From: Oscillospiraceae bacterium
Lineage (GTDB): Bacteria; Bacillota; Clostridia; Oscillospirales; Oscillospiraceae
Direction: 5' to 3'
NCBI GenBank assembly: GCA_016287555.1
Contig: JAEFAK010000087.1
Span: 1 to 7,386 of the forward strand
Length of the DNA stretch: 7,386 bases
In this document: positions 1 to 5,043 of the stretch, one piece after another
Layout: each line of letters opens with the position of its first letter
How positions within the stretch are numbered: the stretch's first letter is position 1
The notes under the pieces: generated by a model
The model's database searches: none
What the model was told of the DNA's origin: nothing
The model's input: only the letters and a program-made list of their open reading frames with translations
Program-made: the position numbers and the translations under genes

Positions 1-420
1 TTCGGCCCTGTCCTTTGCGCCGATATCGATATACATGGCCGAGAGCTTGGGGATCTGCGAGCGCTCGGAGGCCTCTACGAGATGGAAGGCCTTCATGCCT
101 ATGACGCCGGGATGGTCATTTATGTAAACCTTTTTCCCTATCGTCACGCGCCGGTCCACGCCGCCGACGAAGTCGAATTTGAGATATCCGTCGTCGGTTA
201 TGCCGGTCACGATGACGCCGACCTCGTCCATATGCGCGGCGAACATCAGCTTCCTGGAGGGGGCGCGCCCGCCTTTTTTGAAGACGAGCAGATTGCCCAT
301 CGGGTCCTCGATGATCTCGTCGGCGAAGGGCTTCGCCTTCCCGATTATATATTCGCGTACGGCGTTCTCCGTTCCGGAGGGGCCGGGCAGCGTGCAGAGC
401 TTTTTCAGAGTTTCAAGCAT
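1..420 (-). CDS. M42 family metallopeptidase, second of a tandem pair (N-terminal 140 residues, truncated by window edge)
   Basis: This is the N-terminal part of a cytosolic, probably oligomeric, M42 aminopeptidase of the glutamyl-aminopeptidase/endoglucanase-M type. Such enzymes trim N-terminal residues from short peptides using two metal ions. It starts at the ATG at 420-418 and stays open to base 1, giving 140 residues where the family usually has about 340. Visible family signatures are the N-terminal CTLPGPSG segment, DPMGNLLV (about 39-46), the metal-binding AHMDEVG motif (His63, Asp65), the FVGGVD turn (about 84-89) and YIDIGAK (130-136). The remaining metal ligands would lie outside the window. 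The start is well supported by AAAGGAG upstream of the ATG. The ATG overlaps the TGA of the preceding gene by 8 bases (ATGCTTGA), which suggests translational coupling. The protein is clearly paralogous to its upstream neighbour. Substrate preference cannot be read from the sequence. Confidence 0.93.
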   Translation of the reverse strand, partial: MLETLKKLCTLPGPSGTENAVREYIIGKAKPFADEIIEDPMGNLLVFKKGGRAPSRKLMFAAHMDEVGVIVTGITDDGYLKFDFVGGVDRRVTIGKKVYINDHPGVIGMKAFHLVEASERSQIPKLSAMYIDIGAKDRAE

Positions 421-1441
421 TTTCCCCGCTCCTTTCAAGGATATAGGCCGTCACGAGGTCGGCGACGTTTTTCGCGTCGGAGAGCTTTATGACCTCGACG
501 GGGCTGTGCATATACTTGAGCGGCAGGGAGACGACCGCCGTGCGGACGCCCTCGCGGGAGACCTGGATGGGCCACGCGTCCGTCCCGGTATGGCCGGACA
601 TGACCTCAAGCTGGCTTTCCAGGCCGTTTTTCGCGGCCGTCGCGCGAAGCTCCGCCGTCATTTTTCTATCCATGTTCGGGCCTATGCCTATCGCGGCGCC
701 GCCGCCGAATTTCATGACTTCTTCCTTAGCGTCGGGCGTCTCGGCATGGGTCACGTCGAGCGCGATGCACCAATCGGGCGCGGCGCTGAAGGCGCCGGCT
801 ATCGCGCCGCGGCAGCCGAGCTCCTCCTGAACGCTCGCCATGTATACGACGTCCATCGAAAGGTCCTCGTTCTTGAGCCGCTCGGCGACCTCTATCATGA
901 TCGCGACGCAGCTCCTGTCGTCGAGCGCCTTGGAGCAGAGGCAGTCCTCGCCGAGCATCTCGGGCTCGCCGCGGAACGTCCCCGGAGTGCCAGGCGGGAC
1001 GAGCCTTTCGGCCTCCTCGGCGGTAAGGCCCGCGTCTATATAGAGGTTCTTGTCCTCGACAGCCTTCTCGCGCTCCTCCGCAGTCAGCACGTGCGGCGGC
1101 AGACAGGCTATCACGCCGAAGAGCGGCGGGTCTGACATTATGTTAACTTCCCTCGCGGGCAGCATGCGCGGATCGACGCCGCCGATTGTCGAGAATTTGA
1201 GGAAGCCCTCCTCCTGCCCGGTCACGATGAAGCCGACCTCGTCCATATGCGCGTCGATAAGCATGACGGGCGCTTCGGGCTTGTTCGAGCGTTTGACGGC
1301 GAGCACGTTGCCCATGGGGTCGATGCGCATCTCGTCCGTGCAGCGATAGAGCATCGCGGCTATCTTCTCGGCGACTTCGCTCTCGAAGCCGGCCGGAGAC
1401 GATACCGAGCAGAGCTCAATGATCTTTTCTTTAAGGTCCAT
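413..1441 (-). CDS. M42 family metallopeptidase (aminopeptidase), full length
   Basis: This is a complete 342-residue M42 di-metal aminopeptidase, normal for the family. It probably acts in the cytoplasm to remove N-terminal residues from peptides; no signal peptide is present. The expected active-site set is all there: His65 and Asp67 in AHMDEVG, bridging Asp174 in the LDDR motif, catalytic Glu206 and ligand Glu207 in QEELG, Asp229 in ALDVTHAE and His312 in YMHSPVE. The GHTGTDA segment (283-289) is also typical. These positions match the known ligand order of structurally characterised M42 enzymes such as Pyrococcus TET. The ATG at 1441 has an AAAGGGAG ribosome binding site about 7 bases upstream. 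It lies 21 bases after the murD stop and overlaps the next M42 gene by 8 bases, so the three genes look co-transcribed. Names such as ysdC, frvX or pepA are used for relatives, but I cannot choose one from sequence alone. Confidence 0.96.
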   Translation of the reverse strand: MDLKEKIIELCSVSSPAGFESEVAEKIAAMLYRCTDEMRIDPMGNVLAVKRSNKPEAPVMLIDAHMDEVGFIVTGQEEGFLKFSTIGGVDPRMLPAREVNIMSDPPLFGVIACLPPHVLTAEEREKAVEDKNLYIDAGLTAEEAERLVPPGTPGTFRGEPEMLGEDCLCSKALDDRSCVAIMIEVAERLKNEDLSMDVVYMASVQEELGCRGAIAGAFSAAPDWCIALDVTHAETPDAKEEVMKFGGGAAIGIGPNMDRKMTAELRATAAKNGLESQLEVMSGHTGTDAWPIQVSREGVRTAVVSLPLKYMHSPVEVIKLSDAKNVADLVTAYILERSGENA

Positions 1442-1462
1442 ATCTTTCTCCCTTTCGTCCGC

Positions 1463-2836
1463 TCAGAGCTCGCGGACAGCTTTTTTGAATGCTTTGCCGC
1501 GCTCTTCAAAGTTCTTGAACATATCAAACGACGCAGAGGCGGGGCTGAGTATGACGATATCGCCGTCGGAGGCGCGGGAGGCGGCGAGCTTTACGGCTCC
1601 CTCCATGTCGGTCGCCTCGAGCATCTCCGGCAGAGCGCCGTTTTTCGCGGAGAGGACGGCCTCCTTTATCTTCGGGGCGGTCGCGCCGAGCAGGACGAGA
1701 GTCTTGACCCTGTCGCGTATGGCGCAGCCGAGGCCGCCGTAGTCCAGATGCTTGTCATAGCCGCCTGCGATGAGGATGAGCTTCTGGTCGAAGGATTCGA
1801 GGCCCGCTATCGTGCGCGTCGGGCTGGAGGCGATGGAGTCGTTATAATACATGACGCCGCCTACCGTACGCACGGGCTCGATGCGGTGCTCCACGCCGGA
1901 AAACTGCCTCGCGACCTGCCTGCATTTATCGATCCCGACGAAGTCGACGACGGCGCAGAACGCGGCCATGAGGTTCTCGATGTTGTGAAGGCCGCGCAGA
2001 GCGACCTCGCTGCGGTCGATGAGAATGGTGCTCTCGCCGTTTTCGCAGAAGTATATCTTCTCCCCGTCGAACCAGCAGCCGTTTTCCTGCGGGGCGCGGC
2101 GCGAGAACGTCCTGACGGAGCCTGCCGCGAGCCCGGCAAAGGCGCGCGAAGTCTCGTTGTCGGCGTTGACGACGAGGAGCCCGTCCCTCCCCTGATGGGA
2201 GAAGACGTTTTTCTTGGCGTTTATATACTCGGCCATGTCCGTATGATAGTCGAGGTGGTTGGGCGACACGTTCGTCACGACGGCGACGTCGGCGCTCCTT
2301 GTCATGGTCATGAGCTGGAAGCTCGAGAGCTCGACGACGGCGTAATCGGACGAGTCTATCTCCGGGACCTTGTCGACGAGCGGCGTGCCGATATTGCCGC
2401 CGAGATGCACGCGGTAACCCGCCGCGGAGAGGAGCTCGGCGACGAGGGTCGTCGTCGTGGTCTTGCCGTCGGAGCCCGTGATGGCGATTATCGGGCAGGG
2501 ACAGACCTCGAAGAACATCTCCATCTCGGAGGTTATGAGGCTGCCTCGGGTGCGCGCTGCGGCGAGCTCGGGCACGTCCGGACGGACGCCGGGAGTCTTG
2601 AACACGACGTCCTCCGTTATATCTTTCATGTAATCCGCGCCGAGCTTGAAAGACGCGCCCAGTGCGGCGAGGCGGTCGTACTCGGGGCCGAAATCCTCCC
2701 TGCTCCGTCTGTCGCGCGCGAGAACTCTCACGCCCTCGCGGCAGAGCAGCTCGATGAGCGGCGTATTAGAGGTGCCGACACCGATGACGGTCACGCTCTT
2801 GGTGCGGAGCTCGGAGATATATTCGCTTAACTGCAT
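1463..2836 (-). CDS. murD: UDP-N-acetylmuramoylalanine--D-glutamate ligase MurD
   Basis: MurD is the cytoplasmic ATP-dependent Mur ligase that adds D-glutamate to UDP-MurNAc-L-Ala, the second peptide step of peptidoglycan precursor synthesis. The protein has the three-domain layout. An N-terminal Rossmann-like UDP-binding domain (about 1-110) carries VIGVGTSN. The central ATPase domain has the P-loop GSDGKTTT (121-128), ELSSFQL (169-175), NVSPNHLDYH (189-198) and a probable carbamylated lysine in NAKKN (Lys208 or Lys209). The C-terminal domain has HNIEN (284-288), EHR (316-318), NDSIASSPT (332-340) and LSPASASFDMFKNF (430-443). I place the start at 2836, giving 457 residues. A GGAGG lies 8 bases before that ATG, whereas the in-frame ATG at 2851 has no ribosome binding site and sits at the edge of the GGAGG itself. 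It appears to be the first gene of an operon with two M42 peptidases; no mra, fts or other mur gene is adjacent here. Confidence 0.97.
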   Translation of the reverse strand: MQLSEYISELRTKSVTVIGVGTSNTPLIELLCREGVRVLARDRRSREDFGPEYDRLAALGASFKLGADYMKDITEDVVFKTPGVRPDVPELAAARTRGSLITSEMEMFFEVCPCPIIAITGSDGKTTTTTLVAELLSAAGYRVHLGGNIGTPLVDKVPEIDSSDYAVVELSSFQLMTMTRSADVAVVTNVSPNHLDYHTDMAEYINAKKNVFSHQGRDGLLVVNADNETSRAFAGLAAGSVRTFSRRAPQENGCWFDGEKIYFCENGESTILIDRSEVALRGLHNIENLMAAFCAVVDFVGIDKCRQVARQFSGVEHRIEPVRTVGGVMYYNDSIASSPTRTIAGLESFDQKLILIAGGYDKHLDYGGLGCAIRDRVKTLVLLGATAPKIKEAVLSAKNGALPEMLEATDMEGAVKLAASRASDGDIVILSPASASFDMFKNFEERGKAFKKAVREL

Positions 2837-2873
2837 TATGTCAACCTCCATGCAAGATCAGCTTTGACAAATA

Positions 2874-2902
2874 ATTATATAATAAATAGAGGTAAAAAAC
2901 AA
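2874..2902 (-). promoter_or_regulatory. Predicted sigma-A promoter of the murD operon
   Basis: Reading the minus strand, the -35 is TTGTTT (2902-2897) and, after a 17-base AT-rich spacer, the -10 is the consensus TATAAT (2879-2874). Transcription would start near 2867, leaving a leader of roughly 30 bases before the chosen murD ATG at 2836, with the GGAGG inside it. The -35 is weak (3 of 6), but the -10, the spacing and the local AT-richness in a GC-rich genome make this a credible promoter. Confidence 0.7.
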
Positions 2903-2921
2903 TCGTATTCGGGAATAAAAA

Positions 2922-2969
2922 GGCCTTCCCCGACGGGGAACCTGTCGAGCGTATGCGAGACTGATGAGG
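2922..2969 (+). repeat. REP-like palindromic element, left (degenerate) copy of an inverted pair
   Basis: This copy contains two consecutive hairpins. The first is TTCCCC-GAC-GGGGAA (2926-2940). The second is an imperfect stem from 2944 to 2961 that closes with GTC/GAC at its base and contains a GA/GA internal mismatch pair. It ends in TGATGAGG. Read on the plus strand, it aligns with the reverse complement of 3005-3054: both share GCCTTCCCC, then a GGGGAA block, then a second palindrome, then a GAGG end. The outer bases of the first stem read AACC where the other copy has AAGG, so this copy looks decayed. It may also form a structured sequence just upstream of the murD promoter. Confidence 0.6.
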
Positions 2970-3004
2970 TAGGCCATTAGCGTCAAGTTCAGTTAACAAG
3001 CGTC

Positions 3005-3054
3005 CCTCTTTCGTCACGGCTCCGCCGTGCCACCTTCCCCCGGTGGGGGAAGGC
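3005..3054 (-). repeat. REP-like palindromic element, right (intact) copy of an inverted pair
   Basis: On the plus strand this copy has a stem CACGGC-TCC-GCCGTG (3015-3029) followed by a perfect 9-bp stem CCTTCCCCC-GGT-GGGGGAAGG (3033-3053). Its reverse complement matches the layout of 2922-2969, so the two copies face each other across about 35 bases of unrelated sequence. From memory, near-identical GC-rich double-hairpin sequences are dispersed in intergenic regions of Oscillospirales-type gut Clostridia. That recollection was not checked by search. No coding capacity is credible here. Confidence 0.68.
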
Positions 3055-3080
3055 TTTGAGAAGTGCGCTCCGCGTTGTGA

Positions 3081-3109
3081 AATAAAAAAGCAGCGCAGAG
3101 CGCTGCTTT
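3081..3109 (-). terminator. Rho-independent terminator of rnpB
   Basis: On the minus strand the sequence forms a perfect 10-bp stem, AAAGCAGCGC (3109-3100) with GCGCTGCTTT (3096-3087) around a 3-base loop, running into a T-rich tail (TTTTTTATTT). It begins just four bases after the 3' strand of the RNase P RNA P1 helix, which makes it the natural terminator of that gene. Confidence 0.92.
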
Positions 3110-3112
3110 GGT

Positions 3113-3469
3113 GTGAGCTGACTTGTAAGCCGGGTTCTGTACTCTTGCGAGCAGCGGTCATCTATCTCGACGCGGCGTCGCCGCCGCGCTCAAGCCACCT
3201 CCTCGGGACGGCCGGGCAGGCCTCGCGTCCCTCCACGGTGTTGCTGCGGATAGAGTTTACAGCGACGGACGCTTTCACACGCCGTCGGGTGAGCTCTTAC
3301 CTCGCCTTTCCACCCTTACCCGGGCAGGGCCCGGGCGGTATATCTCTGTTGCACTTTTCCTGAAGTCGCCTTCGGCGGGCGTTACCCGTTATCCTCGCCC
3401 TGCGCAGCCCGGACTTTCCTCGTAAGCGGGCCTTTCGCCCCGCAAACGCGACCGCCCCGTCAACTCACG
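3113..3469 (-). ncRNA. rnpB: RNase P RNA component, bacterial type A
   Basis: This is the catalytic RNA of ribonuclease P, which removes the 5' leader from precursor tRNAs together with the RnpA protein. On the minus strand it carries the two conserved P4-forming segments in the right order: GAGGAAAGUCCGGGCU near the 5' end (3421-3406) and ACAGAACCCGGCUUA near the 3' end (3140-3126). The ends are set by a 10-bp P1 helix, GUGAGUUGAC (3469-3460) with GUCAGCUCAC (3122-3113), which has one non-Watson-Crick G-U pair. The GAGGAGGUGGCUUGAG stretch (3204-3189) fits the L15 region, whose GGU pairs with the tRNA 3' CCA. The predicted length is about 357 bases, close to type A RNAs of around 350-400. 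A GAAA tetraloop hairpin follows P1, consistent with P3. It is a self-contained unit with its own promoter and terminator. Confidence 0.97.
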
Positions 3470-3474
3470 CGGGC

Positions 3475-3503
3475 AGTATACGGCAAAAAGCCGCGCTTGT
3501 CAA
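3475..3503 (-). promoter_or_regulatory. Strong sigma-A promoter of rnpB
   Basis: The minus strand reads a perfect -35 TTGACA (3503-3498), a 17-base spacer and a -10 TATACT (3480-3475, 5 of 6). The predicted start site near 3469-3468 coincides with the first base of the RNase P RNA P1 helix, so promoter and RNA end support each other. The spacer contains a small inverted repeat, CGGC-AAAAA-GCCG. A promoter this close to consensus fits a constitutively expressed stable RNA. Confidence 0.93.
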
Positions 3504-3509
3504 CGCCGG

Positions 3510-3543
3510 AGCAAAACAAGACCGGGGCGAAACGGCCCCGGTC
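3510..3543 (-). terminator. Rho-independent terminator of the cupin gene
   Basis: The minus strand forms GACCGGGGC (3543-3535) with GCCCCGGTC (3528-3520), a perfect 9-bp GC-rich stem around a 6-base loop, followed by TTGTTTTG. It starts 15 bases after the cupin stop codon and lies just upstream of the rnpB -35 box, insulating rnpB from read-through. Confidence 0.88.
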
Positions 3544-3558
3544 CCGTCGAAAGAAAGC

Positions 3559-4065
3559 TTATTTGTCCTTGTTTTCGAACTCGGCGAGCTGCGCCGCGCC
3601 CTCTTCGGTGCGCTTCATGGCGTAGGTCGGGTTCATGGAGATCGAGAAATGGAGGATCGGGCGGTGAAGCTCGAGGATGGAGAGCGGAAGATGCTTCATG
3701 CCGCCGGGGATGAAGATGATGGAGCTCTTGGTGAGGTGATGCACCTCGCCGTTGATGCTGACCTCGATGACGCCGCCGAGATCGTACTTGTCGTCGGGGT
3801 TGGAGCCGAGGAAGCCTATCAGCTCGTCGTAGTCGTGGGTGTGCTCCTCATGGTACGGCAGCGGGCGGAAATCCTGAGCGTTGATGTACCACGTCGTATT
3901 CATCTGAAAAGCGCCGGGAACGACCTTGCTGTCGATGAAAAGAAGACGGTCGCCCCACTGGTGATAGACTCTGTTCATGGGCGAGTCCTTGAAAAAGCGC
4001 CCGTCGAGCTCCTGGACTATCTGTCCGCCGTATTCGCCCTCGGTATTCATAACGAAATCTGCCAT
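3559..4065 (-). CDS. Small cupin-domain protein of unknown function
   Basis: The 168-residue protein is a single-domain cupin, a beta-barrel fold that usually binds a metal or small ligand; there is no signal peptide or membrane segment. The metal motif is visible. His75-x-His77-x3-Glu81 in HEEHTHDYDE is the first cupin motif, and Pro120-Gly-Gly122-x2-His125 in IPGGMKH supplies the second motif and the fourth ligand. A strand rich in hydrophobic residues (RPILHFSISM, 135-144) follows. I place the start at the ATG at 4065, which has AGGAAGGAAG six bases upstream. The same frame stays open to 4176, but the extra 37 residues would cover the promoter and lack a ribosome binding site. The gene is apparently monocistronic, with promoter, leader hairpin and terminator all visible. 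The substrate or enzymatic role cannot be stated; isomerase, dioxygenase or ligand-sensing roles are all possible in cupins. Confidence 0.88.
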   Translation of the reverse strand: MADFVMNTEGEYGGQIVQELDGRFFKDSPMNRVYHQWGDRLLFIDSKVVPGAFQMNTTWYINAQDFRPLPYHEEHTHDYDELIGFLGSNPDDKYDLGGVIEVSINGEVHHLTKSSIIFIPGGMKHLPLSILELHRPILHFSISMNPTYAMKRTEEGAAQLAEFENKDK

Positions 4066-4081
4066 TTTATACTTCCTTCCT

Positions 4082-4098
4082 CCGGAGGCGCGCTCCGG
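4082..4098 (-). promoter_or_regulatory. Leader hairpin directly upstream of the cupin ribosome binding site
   Basis: In the predicted mRNA leader, CCGGAG (4098-4093) pairs with CTCCGG (4087-4082) across a 5-base loop. The GGAGG at 4083-4079 overlaps the 3' arm by two bases, while the better-spaced GGAAG (4076-4072) is left free. It may stabilise the leader or tune initiation. It is short and could be incidental. Confidence 0.4.
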
Positions 4099-4111
4099 GC
4101 TTTTTTCTTTC

Positions 4112-4140
4112 AGTATACTACGGGCGGCCGAGGAAAGCAA
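4112..4140 (-). promoter_or_regulatory. Predicted sigma-A promoter of the cupin gene
   Basis: The minus strand shows -35 TTGCTT (4140-4135), a 17-base spacer and -10 TATACT (4117-4112). The start site would fall near 4105, giving a leader of about 40 bases. The -35 matches only the TTG part of the consensus, but the spacing and the -10 agree with the rnpB and lipoprotein promoters in this window. Confidence 0.65.
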
Positions 4141-4160
4141 TCGGCATTCGTCTGGAGGCG

Positions 4161-4901
4161 TCAATCTGGGATCCACGAATAAATGAAATACGTCGAGCCG
4201 GCGTTGGAATTAAAAAAGAGCAGCTGATCCTTATGCCTTTCCAAATAGGTCTCGCTGGTCATCAGAGGGACGTGGAACGTTATGGTATCGGTCATGCCTG
4301 CGCTGTACGTATCGTCCGCGTGGCCGTATTCCGTCGGGTCGCCGGCGAAGACAGGGGAAAACATATTGTCCGTATACTTCAGGCCGCCGGAGGACTCATA
4401 TGAGCCGACCATGTCGTGCAGATCGACCGTGCAGCAGATGCCGCCGGTACGGGAGGGCTTCTCGTCGTAGTCTGCCGAAGCGCTGAGCACTATAGTCCAG
4501 GTCTCGCCGGGATATATCTCCTTAGGGAGGGAGCACTTGCAGCGAAAGCTGCCGGAGTAAGGCATGGGTCCATCGGAGGGATCGTCGGAATCGGGCGTAT
4601 ATGCCCATTCCGCCGTATGCTCATAAAGCTCGGCGGTATAAGTTCCTTTGAACTCTCCCCACTCCGAAACATAGTCATCCCTGCTGTCGGCAAGGGTCTC
4701 GGAAAGGACCCATTTGCCCTTTATTGGTTCCGGCGTCGGAGTCGGCTCCTGCGAGGGCTCCGGTTCTTCGGTCTTTTCCGGCTTCGGCGTCGACTCGGAG
4801 GTCTGCGGCTTCGGCGTGGAGGTGGATGGGCTGCCTCCGCAGCCGCAGAACACCGCAAGCAGGAGCACGGCGACAAGCACTATCGCTATCGTTCTTTTCA
4901 A
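4161..4901 (-). CDS. Secreted lipoprotein with Pro/Thr/Glu-rich linker, function unknown
   Basis: The 246-residue protein has a classic lipoprotein signal: KR at the N terminus, a hydrophobic stretch (about 5-18) and FCGCGGS, with Cys21 the most likely lipidated residue (Cys19 is less likely). It should be anchored to the outer face of the cytoplasmic membrane. Residues 24-60 form a low-complexity linker rich in Pro, Thr, Ser and Glu, with repeated TPKP and EP steps, followed by a globular domain of about 185 residues that I do not recognise. That domain is rich in aromatic and beta-type sequence and has four cysteines (121, 123, 156, 157). I choose the TTG at 4901 because AAGGGAG precedes it by 8 bases. 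The in-frame ATG at 4919 has no ribosome binding site and would add nine residues ahead of the signal. It has its own promoter; no terminator is visible before the cupin promoter. An extracellular binding or surface role is only a guess. Confidence 0.85.
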   Translation of the reverse strand: MKRTIAIVLVAVLLLAVFCGCGGSPSTSTPKPQTSESTPKPEKTEEPEPSQEPTPTPEPIKGKWVLSETLADSRDDYVSEWGEFKGTYTAELYEHTAEWAYTPDSDDPSDGPMPYSGSFRCKCSLPKEIYPGETWTIVLSASADYDEKPSRTGGICCTVDLHDMVGSYESSGGLKYTDNMFSPVFAGDPTEYGHADDTYSAGMTDTITFHVPLMTSETYLERHKDQLLFFNSNAGSTYFIYSWIPD

Positions 4902-4953
4902 GCAAAGCTCTCCCTTCATCACGTTCAGACGGCAGTTTTTGTTCTTTTCCCCC

Positions 4954-4982
4954 AGTATAACACGTTGCAACGCTCCGTGCAA
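4954..4982 (-). promoter_or_regulatory. Predicted promoter of the lipoprotein gene, with palindrome in the spacer
   Basis: The minus strand reads -35 TTGCAC (4982-4977), a 17-base spacer and -10 TATACT (4959-4954). Transcription would start near 4947, leaving a leader of about 45 bases to the TTG start. The spacer holds a perfect 10-base palindrome, CGTTGCAACG (4963-4972), in a position where a repressor or activator could act. The -35 is weak, which fits a regulated promoter but does not prove it. Confidence 0.6.
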
Positions 4983-5000
4983 TCTGCATGCGCGAGTATA

Positions 5001-5033
5001 AAGAAAGAGCCGTTACGGGCGTAACGGCTCTTT
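5001..5033 (-). terminator. Rho-independent terminator of the YebC-family gene
   Basis: AAAGAGCCGTTAC (5004-5016) and GTAACGGCTCTTT (5021-5033) form a perfect 13-bp stem with a 4-base loop. On the minus strand it follows the stop codon at 5044 by about 10 bases and ends in TTTCTTTAT. On the plus strand a GCCTTTTT tract also follows, so it could act in both directions, although no plus-strand gene needs it. Confidence 0.92.
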
Positions 5034-5043
5034 GCCTTTTTGA

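Noticed and set aside
179..1135. 318-codon open frame on the plus strand, antisense to the M42 genes
   Set aside because: It lies opposite two unmistakable peptidase genes, and its translation looks like arbitrary low-complexity high-GC sequence.
1247..2830. 527-codon open frame on the plus strand, antisense to murD
   Set aside because: The translation has the skewed composition of a high-GC antisense frame and no recognisable motif, no ribosome binding site is apparent, and murD on the other strand explains the region fully.
2841..3161. 106-codon minus-strand open frame between murD and rnpB
   Set aside because: It runs through the rnpB 3' end, its terminator, the palindromic repeats and the murD promoter. 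I believe palindromic repeats like these are often miscalled as small proteins.
3043..3363. 106-codon plus-strand open frame antisense to rnpB
   Set aside because: It reads across the RNase P RNA gene and its terminator, with no supporting signal.
4719..4832. Possible functional link between the YebC-family protein and the proline-rich linker of the adjacent lipoprotein
   Set aside because: YebC relatives are tied to translating consecutive prolines, but the linker has only isolated prolines and no PP or PPP run, and the two genes are separate transcription units.
4995..5000. TATACT hexamer on the minus strand next to the YebC-gene terminator
   Set aside because: No acceptable -35 lies 16-18 bases upstream, and the TATACT at 4959-4954 with correct spacing is the better promoter for the lipoprotein gene.
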